From Caballeronia arationis (lineage in GTDB: Bacteria > Pseudomonadota > Gammaproteobacteria > Burkholderiales > Burkholderiaceae): DNA of 64,000 bases. The stretch covers positions 62,001 to 126,000 of the forward strand of contig NZ_FCOG02000017.1 of assembly GCF_001544975.2 (NCBI RefSeq). Reading direction: 5' to 3'. Position numbers and translations under genes: made by a program. This document shows, piece after piece, positions 1-8,817 of this stretch. The notes beneath the pieces are model-generated. The model had not been told where the DNA came from. It worked only from the letters and a program-made list of their open reading frames with translations, and did no database searches. Each line of letters begins with the position of its first letter. Position 1 is the stretch's first letter.

Positions 1-493
1 CCTCTATGACCTTCTCCTCGCCGCTCAGCGTGTCGCGCACTTTCGCGATGACACCGTCCGGCGTCTCACTGAACTCGACGAGTTCAGTGTTGTAGCTGAT
101 CGTTACGTTGGGCGTCTGTTGAGCAAAGCGGCGCAACACCGGATCGAAGAAATTCTGCGGACACCGCTCGCGCTTCTGCGGACTTTGCGGCGGGCACTTT
201 TCGTCCTTCGGGCTCGGAAAGACTTCACGTCCGAACTCGTAGCCGTTCAGGCCCGTGACCCATGCACAATCCTGCGGATAGTCGCGGTTGTAGCCGGCGT
301 CGTGAACCCACGGCACAATGCCCCAGCGGCGGCAATATTCCATGGTCCGCACGCCGACCATGTCCATCTTCGGCTGAATCACCTGCCCATCGCTTCGTTC
401 GATGAGCATGCATGACACGCCGCGAAAGCCCAGGTCACCGGCGAGTGCCAGTCCGATCGGGCCCGCGCCTACGATCAATACGGGTGTTTGCAT
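1..493 (-). CDS. FAD-dependent aromatic monooxygenase (PheA/TfdB type), N-terminal part only
   Basis: Translating leftwards from the ATG at 493 gives 164 residues that stay open to the window edge, so the C-terminal two thirds are missing. The N-terminus MQTPVLIVGAGPIGLALAGD is a dinucleotide-binding fold with GxGxxG, and VGVRTMEYCRRWG is the usual sequence of flavin aromatic hydroxylases. Family members insert one oxygen into a phenol or hydroxybenzoate using NAD(P)H. It starts 55 nt after the gentisate dioxygenase-like gene and is the last visible gene of that transcript, so it may supply the dihydroxy-aromatic ring-cleavage substrate (inference). A GGAG motif precedes the ATG. The exact substrate cannot be read from this part. 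Confidence 0.85.
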   Translation of the reverse strand, partial: MQTPVLIVGAGPIGLALAGDLGFRGVSCMLIERSDGQVIQPKMDMVGVRTMEYCRRWGIVPWVHDAGYNRDYPQDCAWVTGLNGYEFGREVFPSPKDEKCPPQSPQKRERCPQNFFDPVLRRFAQQTPNVTISYNTELVEFSETPDGVIAKVRDTLSGEEKVIE

Positions 494-548
494 CTGGAGT
501 CTCCAAGAGTTTGAGTTCGTGCTGCGCGGCGTTGCCTGGAAGCTCCGG

Positions 549-1595
549 CTACACCGCCTCTTCGCGATACAGTCCGAGCTTCTTCAGGGCCGGAAAGTCG
601 TTGACCTGGAATAGCATCGCGGGCGTGTCGTCCGAGCGGTTGATGTGCTCGTGCAGAGCCCACGGCGGAATCGCCATGAAATCGCCCGGGCCCCACTCGA
701 AGGTCGTTCCATCCACGATCGTCGCACCCTTCCCGCGCATCACGTAGTAGACGACACTGCCCGTATGACGATGCGCCTTCGTATGCATGCCCGGACGCAA
801 CGACTGAAGCACGGTGCCGATCGTGGGCAGCGCCGAGTCGCCCGTCAGCGGGTTGAGGTATTCGAGCGCGGTGTCGTCGAACGGATCGGGGGGCAATTCG
901 GCGGCGAGACGCAGCGCTTCCTGCGACCGTTCCGCGCTATAGACGAGCAGCGGATTGAGCGCCGGCGTGCTCGCGTCGTTAAGCGGTCGCATGAGGCCGC
1001 TGCCGTAGCGCCGGTATGAGCGATCCGGTATCTCCGATACGGCTTGCCGTGGCTTTTCCGAGCCTTCGAAAAAAGTCGCGTGCATCGAGCGCACGAGCGA
1101 TATGTCGAGCACATCGAGCCAGATCATCGGTTCGTCGCCCTTGTGCTCGTGGTCGTGCCATGTCCACGCCGGCGTCAGCACGAGATCGCCTTCGTTCATC
1201 TCGTAGCGCTCGCCATCGACGATCGTATCGGCCCCATGCCCCTTCATGATGAAGCGCAGCGCACTCGCCGTATGCCGGTGTGCAGTCGCAATCTCACCGG
1301 GAAGGATGTACTGGATCGATGCCCAGATGGTCGGCGTCGTGCCGAACGGCAGTCCGCGATTCGCGAGACGTAGCGTTCTGCGCTGGCCGCCCGCTTCCAG
1401 CTTGAGCTTCGCGCCGATCTTTTCGAGCAGCCGTTCGAGATCGCTGGCTTTCCAGTGCGCCGCTTTCATCGCGGATTGCGGCGTGCGCGTGAAGAGCGGT
1501 CCGTCGGTCGGTTGTGCGACGCGGCAGTTGAAGCTGTCGAGTTCTTCGGCCAGCGCCTGGCGTTGCACGGTGTCGGACATCACGGCTTCACTCAT
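549..1595 (-). CDS. Gentisate 1,2-dioxygenase-like bicupin ring-cleavage dioxygenase
   Basis: This 348-residue protein has two cupin barrels. The N-terminal one holds the likely Fe(II) ligands in AHRHTA (His106, His108) and TWHDHEH (His147/His149). The second, near residues 270-315, keeps a similar AHRHTGSV motif. The length and the opening HxH pair fit the gentisate/salicylate/1-hydroxy-2-naphthoate dioxygenase family, which opens an aromatic ring between a carboxyl-bearing carbon and an adjacent hydroxylated one. Gentisate is the likeliest substrate, but salicylate 1,2-dioxygenase has the same architecture. It sits between etfA (37 nt upstream) and a FAD monooxygenase (downstream), so ring cleavage is probably a late step of this operon. 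GGGAG precedes the start. Confidence 0.85.
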   Translation of the reverse strand: MSEAVMSDTVQRQALAEELDSFNCRVAQPTDGPLFTRTPQSAMKAAHWKASDLERLLEKIGAKLKLEAGGQRRTLRLANRGLPFGTTPTIWASIQYILPGEIATAHRHTASALRFIMKGHGADTIVDGERYEMNEGDLVLTPAWTWHDHEHKGDEPMIWLDVLDISLVRSMHATFFEGSEKPRQAVSEIPDRSYRRYGSGLMRPLNDASTPALNPLLVYSAERSQEALRLAAELPPDPFDDTALEYLNPLTGDSALPTIGTVLQSLRPGMHTKAHRHTGSVVYYVMRGKGATIVDGTTFEWGPGDFMAIPPWALHEHINRSDDTPAMLFQVNDFPALKKLGLYREEAV

Positions 1596-1632
1596 GGTCG
1601 CTCCCGTCGAGGTTGGTTAGGTTCGAATGCAT

Positions 1633-2571
1633 TTACAGGCCCTCCACCATGTCAGGCACGATCTGGAACAGATCGCCGACGAGCCCGTAATCGGCGACGG
1701 AGAATATCGGCGCCTCGCTGTCCTTGTTGATCGCGACGATCACCTTTGAATCCTTCATGCCCGCGAGGTGCTGGATCGCGCCCGAGATGCCGACAGCCAC
1801 GTAGAGTTGCGGCGCGACGATCTTGCCGGTCTGCCCGACTTGCGCATCGTTCGGGGCAAAGCCCGCGTCGACCGCTGCGCGCGACGCGCCGAGCGCCGCA
1901 TTCAGCTTGTCCGCGAGCGGCACGAGCACGGTGTGGTAGTTTTCTCCGCTACCGAGTCCGCGTCCGCCGGATACCACGGTCGAGGCCTGTCCGAGGTCCG
2001 GACGATCAGGCTTGACGAGCGTTCGCTCGACCAGTTTGGGGCTGTTGTCTCTGCCTTTTTCCGCCGAGACTGTTTCAAGCGCGGCGGTCGACCCTTGCGC
2101 CTCGACCGCATCGAACGCGGTGGTTCGCACGGTGACAACTTTGATGGGGTCGATGGACTTCACCGTCGCGATTGCGTTGCCCGCGTAGATCGGACGCTTG
2201 AACGTATCGGCATCCACGATGGCGATGATGTCGCTGATCTGTGCGACGTCGAGACTCGCCGCGATGCGCGGCGCGAGGTTCTTGCCCTGGCTGCTCGCTG
2301 CGACCAATACATGCGAATACTCTCGCGCGATGCCAAGCACTGTTGCCTCGACATCCTCAGCGAGTTGTGCTTCGAGGTGAGGCGCGTCTGCGAGCAACAC
2401 GCGGTCCACGCCTGCAAGTTTCGATGCGTCTTCGGCAACTGCACGCGCGCCGCTGCCAGCGACGAGCACGTCGATTCCGTCCACGCCTATCTGCCGTGCC
2501 GCCGCTACGACGTTCCGCGTCACGGCGGACAAGCCATGATTGTCGTGCTCTGCGATAACAAGAATGGTCAC
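1633..2571 (-). CDS. etfA: Electron transfer flavoprotein alpha subunit
   Basis: ETF carries electrons from acyl-CoA dehydrogenases to the membrane ETF:quinone oxidoreductase; the alpha subunit binds FAD. The sequence opens [13 protein letters not shown] and has the C-terminal FAD domain with the [12 protein letters not shown] and [16 protein letters not shown] motifs. I chose the GTG at 2571, giving 312 residues. GAGGAG lies 6 nt before it, it begins 10 nt after the etfB stop, and the family normally starts with this TILVIAEH strand. An ATG at 2613 would start inside etfB. It is co-transcribed with etfB and an acyl-CoA dehydrogenase, so it is probably a dedicated electron acceptor for that pathway rather than the housekeeping copy. 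Confidence 0.95.
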   Translation of the reverse strand: MTILVIAEHDNHGLSAVTRNVVAAARQIGVDGIDVLVAGSGARAVAEDASKLAGVDRVLLADAPHLEAQLAEDVEATVLGIAREYSHVLVAASSQGKNLAPRIAASLDVAQISDIIAIVDADTFKRPIYAGNAIATVKSIDPIKVVTVRTTAFDAVEAQGSTAALETVSAEKGRDNSPKLVERTLVKPDRPDLGQASTVVSGGRGLGSGENYHTVLVPLADKLNAALGASRAAVDAGFAPNDAQVGQTGKIVAPQLYVAVGISGAIQHLAGMKDSKVIVAINKDSEAPIFSVADYGLVGDLFQIVPDMVEGL

Positions 2572-2581
2572 GCTATTCTCC

Positions 2582-3331
2582 TCACAACACTTTTGCTTCG
2601 TCGCGAAGCGCATTCAACAGCGCTCTCACATCCGGCACGTTGATACCCGCCTTCCGAGCCGCTGGTTCCTCGACACGCACGGTCTGCAAACGCGGCGTGA
2701 CATCGACGCCGAGCGTCTCGGCGCTCACGGTTTCCAGCGGCTTCTTCTTGGCCTTCATGATGTTGGGCAACGTCACATAGCGCGGCTCGTTCAGGCGCAG
2801 ATCGCTCGTGACGACCGCTGGCATCGGCAACGAAAGCGTCTCCGCGCCACCGTCCACTTCTCGCTCCACGATCAGTCGTTCGCCTTCTGCGGATAGCTTC
2901 GATGCGAACGTCGCCTGCGGCAATCCAGCGAGCGCGGCGAGCATCTGGCCAGTCTGGTTCGCGTCATCGTCGATGGCTTGCTTGCCGAGCAGGATCAGGC
3001 CCGGCAACTCCTTTTCGACAAGGGCTCGCAGCAGCTTCGCGACCGTCAACGGCTGCAATTCCGCGTTCGTCTCGACGAGAATCGCGCGGTCCGCACCGAT
3101 AGCGAGCGCGGTCCGCAATGTTTCCTGCGATTGCGCTGTGCCGCACGACACCGCGATCACCTCGCTTGCCACGCCCGACTCTTTCAGCCGCACGGCTTCT
3201 TCCATGGCTATCTCGTCGAAGGGATTCATCGACATCTTCGCGTTCGCGAGATCGAGACCGCTGCCGTCGCTTTTGACGCGCGGCTTGACGTTGTAGTCGA
3301 GCACGCGTTTAACGGCGACCATCACCTTCAT
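2582..3331 (-). CDS. etfB: Electron transfer flavoprotein beta subunit
   Basis: At 249 residues it has exactly the family's usual length and opens with [20 protein letters not shown]. It contains [16 protein letters not shown] and the C-terminal [12 protein letters not shown] recognition-loop region that docks on acyl-CoA dehydrogenases. The beta subunit binds AMP and pairs with the alpha subunit encoded immediately downstream. GGAGAAG precedes the ATG. It lies 27 nt after the acyl-CoA dehydrogenase gene, an arrangement that supports a shared transcript and a direct electron path from that enzyme. Confidence 0.96.
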   Translation of the reverse strand: MKVMVAVKRVLDYNVKPRVKSDGSGLDLANAKMSMNPFDEIAMEEAVRLKESGVASEVIAVSCGTAQSQETLRTALAIGADRAILVETNAELQPLTVAKLLRALVEKELPGLILLGKQAIDDDANQTGQMLAALAGLPQATFASKLSAEGERLIVEREVDGGAETLSLPMPAVVTSDLRLNEPRYVTLPNIMKAKKKPLETVSAETLGVDVTPRLQTVRVEEPAARKAGINVPDVRALLNALRDEAKVL

Positions 3332-3358
3332 CGTGTCTTCTCCAGTTCGTTCGTTTGG

Positions 3359-4501
3359 TCAGTTCGCGAGCAACCTGCGCGCGACGATCAGCCGATGAAT
3401 CTCGTTGGTCCCTTCGATGATCTGGTTCAGCTTCGCGTCGCGCATCATCCGCTCGACCGGAAACTCCTTCGAGTAACCGTAGCTGCCGAGCACCTGGACT
3501 GCTTCGGTCGTGACTTCCATCGCGATATCGGTGACGAAGCACTTGGTGATCGACGAGAGCATGTTCAGGCGCGAGTGATCGCCCGAATCGATTTCGTCAG
3601 CGCAGTTGTAGAGCAGGCTACGCGCGGCCTCGATCTTGATCGCCATGTCGGCGAGCTTGAATTGCATGCCCTGGAATTCCGCGATCGCGCGGCCGAACTG
3701 CTTGCGCTCCTTCGCATAGGCGACGGAAACATCGAGCGCACCTTGCGCGAGCCCGAGCGACGTGGCCGCGATGGTGGGCCGGTTCAGATCGAGCACTTTC
3801 ATGCAGGCCTTGAACCCCTGCCCTTCCTCGCCGAGCATGCAGTCGGCGTCGACGCGCATGTTGTCAAAGAAGAGTTCGTGATTCGGCGCACCGTGGCGGC
3901 CCATCTTGTGTTCCTGTCGTCCCAGGCGAAAGCCAGGCGTCTTCGTATCGACGAGAAACGCGCTGATGCCATCCGACCCGCTCGCATCCGAAGTGCGCGC
4001 GAAGAGCAGAATGTACTGTGCGTAACCGCCCCATGTGATCCAGTTCTTCTGGCCGTTGATCACATACGAATTGCCGTCCTTCACCGCGCGCGTTCGGATC
4101 GACGAGACATCGGAGCCAGCTTGCGGCTCGGTTACCGCGATCGCCGTCACGAGCCGTCCTTCAGCCGCTAGCGGCAGCCAGCGCTGCTTTTGTTCCTCGG
4201 TGCCGAAGTTCAGGATCGGCAGGATGAACGAGATGGAATTGTTGCCGCACAGCGTGGCTGCGGCGAGCGAGACCTTGGCGATTTCCTCCTTCACGATGCA
4301 CACCGTCTTAAGGTTGCCGCCCGGGCCGCCGTATTCTTCCGGGAGCCACAGTTGCAGCAGACCCATGTCGCCGAAGATCGGCACCAGTTCGGACGGAAAG
4401 CGATCGTTCGCTTCCATGCCAGCCACGAGTGGCACGACGTCCTTCTGGACCATCCGGCGAACCGAGTCCTGGATGGAAACGAGCTCTTCATTCAGTCGCA
4501 T
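3359..4501 (-). CDS. Acyl-CoA dehydrogenase
   Basis: This 380-residue flavoenzyme of the short/medium-chain acyl-CoA dehydrogenase family introduces a 2,3-double bond into an acyl-CoA and hands electrons to ETF. Visible signatures are TEPQAGSDVSS (FAD/substrate binding, about 125-135), RKQFGRAIAEFQ (about 266-277) and IIEGTNEIHR near the C-terminus, where Glu363 is in the position of the catalytic base. The ATG at 4501 is preceded by GGAG at 5 nt; an in-frame GTG two codons upstream is a weaker start. It is followed directly by etfB and etfA and preceded by an SDR and a crotonase. The natural acyl group may be alicyclic or branched rather than a simple fatty acid (inference). Confidence 0.95.
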   Translation of the reverse strand: MRLNEELVSIQDSVRRMVQKDVVPLVAGMEANDRFPSELVPIFGDMGLLQLWLPEEYGGPGGNLKTVCIVKEEIAKVSLAAATLCGNNSISFILPILNFGTEEQKQRWLPLAAEGRLVTAIAVTEPQAGSDVSSIRTRAVKDGNSYVINGQKNWITWGGYAQYILLFARTSDASGSDGISAFLVDTKTPGFRLGRQEHKMGRHGAPNHELFFDNMRVDADCMLGEEGQGFKACMKVLDLNRPTIAATSLGLAQGALDVSVAYAKERKQFGRAIAEFQGMQFKLADMAIKIEAARSLLYNCADEIDSGDHSRLNMLSSITKCFVTDIAMEVTTEAVQVLGSYGYSKEFPVERMMRDAKLNQIIEGTNEIHRLIVARRLLAN

Positions 4502-4536
4502 AATCACTCCGTCATTCGGTGCTGTGTGCCCGCGGC

Positions 4537-5331
4537 TCAGTAGCTCGGGAAGGAAAGACCGCCGTTGATGCTCAGGGTCGATCCCGACACCTGGTCCGAC
4601 TCCCTGCTCGACAGATAGAGGATGTATTCCGCGAGGTCCTCGGCGGTGTTGAGCTTGAACTTCACGCGCTGCTCGGCTTTGGTGAACGCCTTGACGATCA
4701 CTTCCTGCGAGCCCGCATCCTTCGCCGCGAGAAAGCGGTCGTGCGCGGGCGTGCCGGTGGTGAGCGTGGTCGCCACGGAGTTAATGCGGATGCCGAGATG
4801 CGCCAGTTCCGCACCGAGCGCGCGCGTGAGAAACATGATCGAAGCGCCGGCCGCGCCGATCATCGATTCGCTCGGCGTCGGAATGCGCGCGGCGTCAGTG
4901 GTGACGAGGACGATCTTTCCGTACTTCTGGTCGCGCATGAACTTGGTCGCTGCATGCACGGCATTCAGACGCGGCATCAGACGGCTCGTCAGGCACGCGA
5001 TGCCCTCATCCGGCGCCATGTCGACGAAGAGCTTTGGCTTCGGATCGCGCGGGCCGCCGCTCGCGACCACGATATCCACCTTGCCGAACTGCACGACCGC
5101 CTGCTCGACCGCGCGTTCGATGCCTTCATAAGTCAGCAGGTCGCTGTTCACGAACACGCGCTTGCCGGGAAAGGCGCTGCATTCGTCGATCAGCGAGTAA
5201 GCCGCCTCTTCGTCGCGACCCTGTATGACGACGCTGGCGCCGCTTTGCGCGAGCTTTTTAACGGCAGCCCGGCCGATGCCTTTCGTGCCGCCGAGCACCA
5301 CCGCCGAAGAGCCGGTAAGTTCAGTAAGCAT
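4537..5331 (-). CDS. SDR-family oxidoreductase lacking the YxxxK motif
   Basis: The 264-residue protein has the NAD(P)-binding TGxxxGIG-type motif as VVLGGTKGIGRA (residues 11-22), and the family C-terminus LSSRESDQVSGSTLSINGG. In the stretch where classical SDRs have Ser, then Tyr-x-x-x-Lys, it reads TTDAARIPTPSESMIGAAGA: Met sits where the catalytic Tyr is expected and no Lys follows four residues later. It may therefore be a divergent enzyme of unusual chemistry or a non-catalytic partner. The context (crotonase upstream, acyl-CoA dehydrogenase downstream) would suit a hydroxyacyl-CoA or ring-hydroxyl dehydrogenase, but the missing residues make that only a guess. An AGGGGA ribosome site precedes the ATG. 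Confidence 0.85.
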   Translation of the reverse strand: MLTELTGSSAVVLGGTKGIGRAAVKKLAQSGASVVIQGRDEEAAYSLIDECSAFPGKRVFVNSDLLTYEGIERAVEQAVVQFGKVDIVVASGGPRDPKPKLFVDMAPDEGIACLTSRLMPRLNAVHAATKFMRDQKYGKIVLVTTDAARIPTPSESMIGAAGASIMFLTRALGAELAHLGIRINSVATTLTTGTPAHDRFLAAKDAGSQEVIVKAFTKAEQRVKFKLNTAEDLAEYILYLSSRESDQVSGSTLSINGGLSFPSY

Positions 5332-5382
5332 GTTGTCCCCTGTTCTCGTGATGTGAATTGGCGTCGTTGGAGAGAGCCGCGC

Positions 5383-6261
5383 TCACTTGATGTCCTTCGC
5401 CTCGGCGTCGTAGCGGTTCTCGCGCGAGTGCGCGGCGCCAGTCACGCCCTTGCTGCGGCGCTCTTTCATGAAGTTGCTTTCGTCCGGTTCGTAGCGGATG
5501 TTCGTGCCGAGCGCATGCATCACGTAACCATGGACGAACTGCGACGTCATGCCGAGTGAATCGAGCGCGAGATGCGTCGCGGCTTTACCAATCGCGATCG
5601 CGTCGCGCGGGAGCCGCACGATGCGCTCCGCCCAGTCTTCACCGGCGGCTTCCAGCTCGTTTGCGGGCACCGCCTTGTTGACGAGCCCGATGCGTGCCGC
5701 TTCGATCCCGCTCATCGTTTCGCCGAGCAGCAGCACTTCGCGCGCCTTCTTCGGGCCCATCGCGAGGATGTTGATGCTCGTCATGTACGAGGCGCCCGCG
5801 AGTCCCATTTTCTGCTCAGGGTGGCCGATCTTCGCGTCCTCGGCTGCGATGGCCAGATCGCTCGCCTCGACGATATAGAGTCCCGCGCCTACGCAATAAC
5901 CCTGCACCAGCGACAGCGTGGGCTTGGTGCAATACAGGATCTGGCGAAACTGCTCGACATGGTGTTTATCGAAGCTCAGACGAATACGCTGACTTGGCCG
6001 GCGCGCGCCCGGCTCCTTCGAGAATCCATACTCCGCGCCGCCGACCTGGCCGAGGTCGTGCCCCGTCGAGAAGTCGCGCCCTTCGCCGCGGAAGATGACG
6101 ACGCGCACGTCGTCATCGCGTTCAGCACATTCGAGGTGTTCCATCAGCCGATCGAACATCTCGTAGGTCAGTGCATTGCGCTTCTCGTCGCGGCAAAACG
6201 TGATGTAGGCCCGGCCGTCCCGCGCCTCGTACTTCACCAGGTCTCTCAGATCTTCACTCAT
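5383..6261 (-). CDS. Enoyl-CoA hydratase/isomerase (crotonase) family protein
   Basis: This is a 292-residue crotonase-fold protein. The oxyanion-hole segments are visible as FRGEGRDFSTGHDL and QGYCVGAGLYIVEASDLAIA, followed by IGHPEQKMGL with a Glu at the usual catalytic position. Family members hydrate enoyl-CoAs, shift double bonds, open rings or release side chains. It is the first gene of the transcript that continues with the SDR, acyl-CoA dehydrogenase, ETF and dioxygenase, and promoter A lies about 90-150 nt upstream. It is somewhat longer than the 260-residue norm because of an insertion around the sequence GGAEYGFSKEPG. The exact reaction is not determined. Confidence 0.9.
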   Translation of the reverse strand: MSEDLRDLVKYEARDGRAYITFCRDEKRNALTYEMFDRLMEHLECAERDDDVRVVIFRGEGRDFSTGHDLGQVGGAEYGFSKEPGARRPSQRIRLSFDKHHVEQFRQILYCTKPTLSLVQGYCVGAGLYIVEASDLAIAAEDAKIGHPEQKMGLAGASYMTSINILAMGPKKAREVLLLGETMSGIEAARIGLVNKAVPANELEAAGEDWAERIVRLPRDAIAIGKAATHLALDSLGMTSQFVHGYVMHALGTNIRYEPDESNFMKERRSKGVTGAAHSRENRYDAEAKDIK

Positions 6262-6353
6262 CGCTCGTCCTTTGAAGGTTGTTCAGCCCGCGCTGTCTCG
6301 ATGCGCGGGCGCCTTGGTGCTTCCATTCGCGTTCGTTCCGCTTGCCGTTCCTT

Positions 6354-6409
6354 AGGTTCATTGGATGAACCTTTGAGTTATATTCCTCGAAACTCGTGAA
6401 GCGTGTCAA
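6354..6409 (-). promoter_or_regulatory. Promoter A with operator AGGTTCAT-TGG-ATGAACCT
   Basis: A perfect 8+8 inverted repeat with a 3-nt spacer occupies 6354-6372. On the minus strand a consensus TTGACA lies at 6409-6404, separated by 29 nt from AAAGGTTCAT. TATAAC and GAATAT are possible -10 elements with non-ideal spacing. It lies upstream of the crotonase gene and about 150 nt from the divergent GntR gene. The same layout recurs at 13583-13635 and 23386-23441. Confidence 0.8.
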
Positions 6410-6519
6410 GTAGCAAAACCGCCTAGGATCGAAGTCTGTTTGTGGGCTGAACCATTGCTGACTTGATGAATCGGGCGCCGAGGGTTAGGATCAGCGGGAC
6501 AACATGAATGGATTAGCCA

Positions 6520-7329
6520 TTGAAAACCGCAAATACCAGCAGTCGCGCAGCGAAGCGCCCGATTGAAGCTTCCACCGAAGACGCGGGGGCCTTGCGCGCG
6601 CGTCCGGCACCGGCCTACGCCCCCGTGCAGACGCGCCGCGCGTTCGAGGCCGTCGCCGACCAGATCCGCGGCCAACTGGCGAGCGGCGCGCTGCAACCGG
6701 GCGACCGCCTGCCGCCTGAACGAGAGCTTGCCGAGCAGTTCAGCCTGAGCCGCAACACGGTGCGAGAGGCGCTGCGTTCGCTGGAGATGGCTGGCGTGCT
6801 CGAGTTCCGCAAGGGCGCGACGGGCGGCGCTTTTGTGCGCGAAGGACAGGGCGATGCGGTGATCGCCGGGTTCTCGGATCTCTTCCGGCTCGGCGCGATC
6901 CGGCCGGCGGACCTGACAGAAGCGCGGCTGATCGTGAGCGTCGCGGCCACGCGCCTCGCCTGTCAGCGCGGCACCGAGGAAGACTTCGAAACGCTGCGGG
7001 AGAATTTCCGGCTAAGCGAGCTGGCGGTAGCAAAAGGCGATGTTCAGGAACGCGTGCGGATCAACCTCGATTTCCATCGGCTGCTCGCACGCACTGCGCG
7101 TAACCCGGTGCTGGTCATCCTGACCGATGCGCTCGTCGAGATTCACGAGCAATTGCTGCAGGTGGTCTCGCCGCTGCCCGACAGCGCTGTCATGCCGTCG
7201 CGCCGGCGTCTATTGAAGTACCTCGCGGCGCGCGACGAAGAGAAAGCAGCGGCGGAGATGGAGACGCATCTGAAAGCCCTGCAGCGGCACTATCTCGTGC
7301 AGCAGGCCGAGACGAAGCGCCCGGGCTGA
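6520..7329 (+). CDS. GntR/FadR-family transcriptional regulator
   Basis: This 269-residue regulator has a winged helix-turn-helix near residues 40-100 (DQIRGQLASGALQPGDRLPPE and FSLSRNTVREALRSLEMAGV) and a C-terminal FCD ligand domain with the metal-site pattern LDFHRLLART and METHLKALQRH. FadR-type regulators usually repress catabolic operons and release DNA when they bind an acid or its CoA ester. It is divergent from the crotonase-headed operon and next to promoter A, so it is the best candidate to read the shared operators (inference). I used a TTG start at 6520; no strong ribosome site is visible, and a GTG at 6625 just before the DNA-binding domain is an alternative. Confidence 0.9.
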   Translation: MKTANTSSRAAKRPIEASTEDAGALRARPAPAYAPVQTRRAFEAVADQIRGQLASGALQPGDRLPPERELAEQFSLSRNTVREALRSLEMAGVLEFRKGATGGAFVREGQGDAVIAGFSDLFRLGAIRPADLTEARLIVSVAATRLACQRGTEEDFETLRENFRLSELAVAKGDVQERVRINLDFHRLLARTARNPVLVILTDALVEIHEQLLQVVSPLPDSAVMPSRRRLLKYLAARDEEKAAAEMETHLKALQRHYLVQQAETKRPG

Positions 7330-7337
7330 ACGCGTCG

Positions 7338-7358
7338 GCGGCGGGTCGGCCCCGCCGC
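7338..7358. terminator. GC-rich hairpin between convergent genes
   Basis: GCGGCGGG (7338-7345) and CCCGCCGC (7351-7358) can form an 8-bp stem with a 5-nt loop. It lies in the 38-nt gap between the ends of the GntR gene and the flavoprotein gene. There is no T-run, so it is only a plausible bidirectional terminator. Confidence 0.4.
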
Positions 7359-7367
7359 TCATCAGAC

Positions 7368-8798
7368 TTACGCGCTTATCCGAAGCTCGTGCGCCACGGC
7401 CTCTGCGCACCGCAAGCCGAACACCGCCGCCTTGGCAAGGCCGCCCACATACCCCGCGTTAGCACCACCCTCGATTCCCCCCGTCGTCGCGCCCGCGGCA
7501 TAGAGGCCGGGAATCGGGCGATGCCGTTCGTCGAGCGCGCGTCCATCTGTGTCGATGACGATCCCGCCCATCGTGTAGGTGATACCTGCGCAGAGCGGGA
7601 TCGCGAGAAAGCCCGGACCGTGGATTGGCGATGGTGCAGTCGAGAGCGTCGCGGGCCTGACGGTGCGTGGTGGTGAAAGCCGTTCGGGATGACCGTCCGA
7701 TAACGCGTCGTTGTATTCCCGCAGCGTTTGCTCCAGCGTGCGTGCCGGCAAGCCGAGTTTCGCTGCAAGGGCGCCGATCTCGTCAGCCCGGTGGATCGTC
7801 GCTCCGAGGCGCTCCAGCGCAGGATTGGGCGGCAGAAGGAATGCACCGCCCGGTCCGGCCCAGATGGCTTCATCCAGAATCACGAACGACGACAACGGTT
7901 CATCGAGCGCCGCGATCGCGTTCGCGACCGCCACGCCGCCGAGGCCTTCGTCGGTGAACCGTCGCCCCGTGCCATCCACGACGATCGCCGCCGACGCCAC
8001 GATATCCAGCACCGGATACGGCCAGAGCGATTCGTCGTCCAGTGCGCCTGCACATTGCACGTGGCCGTAGAACTTGTCCATGCCCGCAAGGGCCGCGCCG
8101 GCCGAACGTGCCATGCGGATGCCATCGCCCATGCCGGTGCCCGCGCCGCGCTTGCACAGATGCTCCGGACGCGGCGAGATGAACTCGCGGACCATCCCGG
8201 CGTTGCCCTGGAATCCGCCATCGGCTAGCAACACCGTGCGCGCTTCGAACACGCGTTCCGTGCCGTCTGCGAGACATGCGATCACGCCCTGACATTGTCC
8301 GTCGATCATGCGAAGCGCTCGCGCCCGGGCGCTCCGGATGAAGCGTCCGCCCGCCGCGACGAGCGATGCTTCGAGCCGTTGCAGAAGCAAATCGCCGCCC
8401 TTGCCGCGCCAGTGATTGCGAAATCCCGTCTCCCGCAAGCTGAACGGCGCGAGCATGTTGCCCATGAACGGAAGCTCGCCGCCGCGGCCGAACTCTGCCC
8501 CATGCTGCGCGAGCCATTCGACGACGCGCGCGCCATCGGTAGCAAGCGCCCTCGCCAGTGCCGGGTCGCGCAGGCCCGCGCATGCTTCGACGATCGCCTG
8601 CTCGAGGACTTCCGGCTCCGTCCCGATGGCCCGAAACGCCAGATGAAACACGCCGCCTGCGTAGCGCGAATTGGCGGCGTATCTTTCTTCGCTGCCCGCT
8701 TCGAGCAGCACCACCGAACAGCCGAGTTCCGCCGCACGGTTAGCGGCGACGAGCCCCGCAAGGCCTCCTCCCACAATCGCCAGATCCACACACGACAT
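7368..8798 (-). CDS. FAD-dependent dehydrogenase, fumarate reductase/ketosteroid dehydrogenase-like
   Basis: This 476-residue flavoprotein opens with DLAIVGGGLAGLVAANRAAE, a FAD-binding Rossmann motif, and ends with GLYAAGATTGGIEGGANAGY, the closing FAD motif of the FrdA/TcuA/3-ketosteroid-dehydrogenase superfamily. No twin-arginine or haem motif is present, so it should be cytoplasmic. The ATG at 8798 gives the natural family N-terminus, has GGAG 9 nt upstream, and lies 19 nt after livF; upstream in-frame codons run into livF. Being the last gene of an importer operon, it probably oxidises the imported compound. A ring desaturase such as a 4-oxocyclohexanecarboxylate or 3-ketosteroid type dehydrogenase is an attractive guess but is not demonstrated. 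Confidence 0.85.
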   Translation of the reverse strand: MSCVDLAIVGGGLAGLVAANRAAELGCSVVLLEAGSEERYAANSRYAGGVFHLAFRAIGTEPEVLEQAIVEACAGLRDPALARALATDGARVVEWLAQHGAEFGRGGELPFMGNMLAPFSLRETGFRNHWRGKGGDLLLQRLEASLVAAGGRFIRSARARALRMIDGQCQGVIACLADGTERVFEARTVLLADGGFQGNAGMVREFISPRPEHLCKRGAGTGMGDGIRMARSAGAALAGMDKFYGHVQCAGALDDESLWPYPVLDIVASAAIVVDGTGRRFTDEGLGGVAVANAIAALDEPLSSFVILDEAIWAGPGGAFLLPPNPALERLGATIHRADEIGALAAKLGLPARTLEQTLREYNDALSDGHPERLSPPRTVRPATLSTAPSPIHGPGFLAIPLCAGITYTMGGIVIDTDGRALDERHRPIPGLYAAGATTGGIEGGANAGYVGGLAKAAVFGLRCAEAVAHELRISA

Positions 8799-8817
8799 AC
8801 GCAATCTCCAAGTCGAT

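Noticed and set aside
549..1595. Naming the bicupin enzyme definitively gentisate 1,2-dioxygenase
   Set aside because: Salicylate and hydroxynaphthoate dioxygenases share the fold and His pattern; the substrate cannot be resolved by eye.
6504..6520. ATG at 6504 as a start for the GntR gene
   Set aside because: It is in another frame and does not lead into the regulator.
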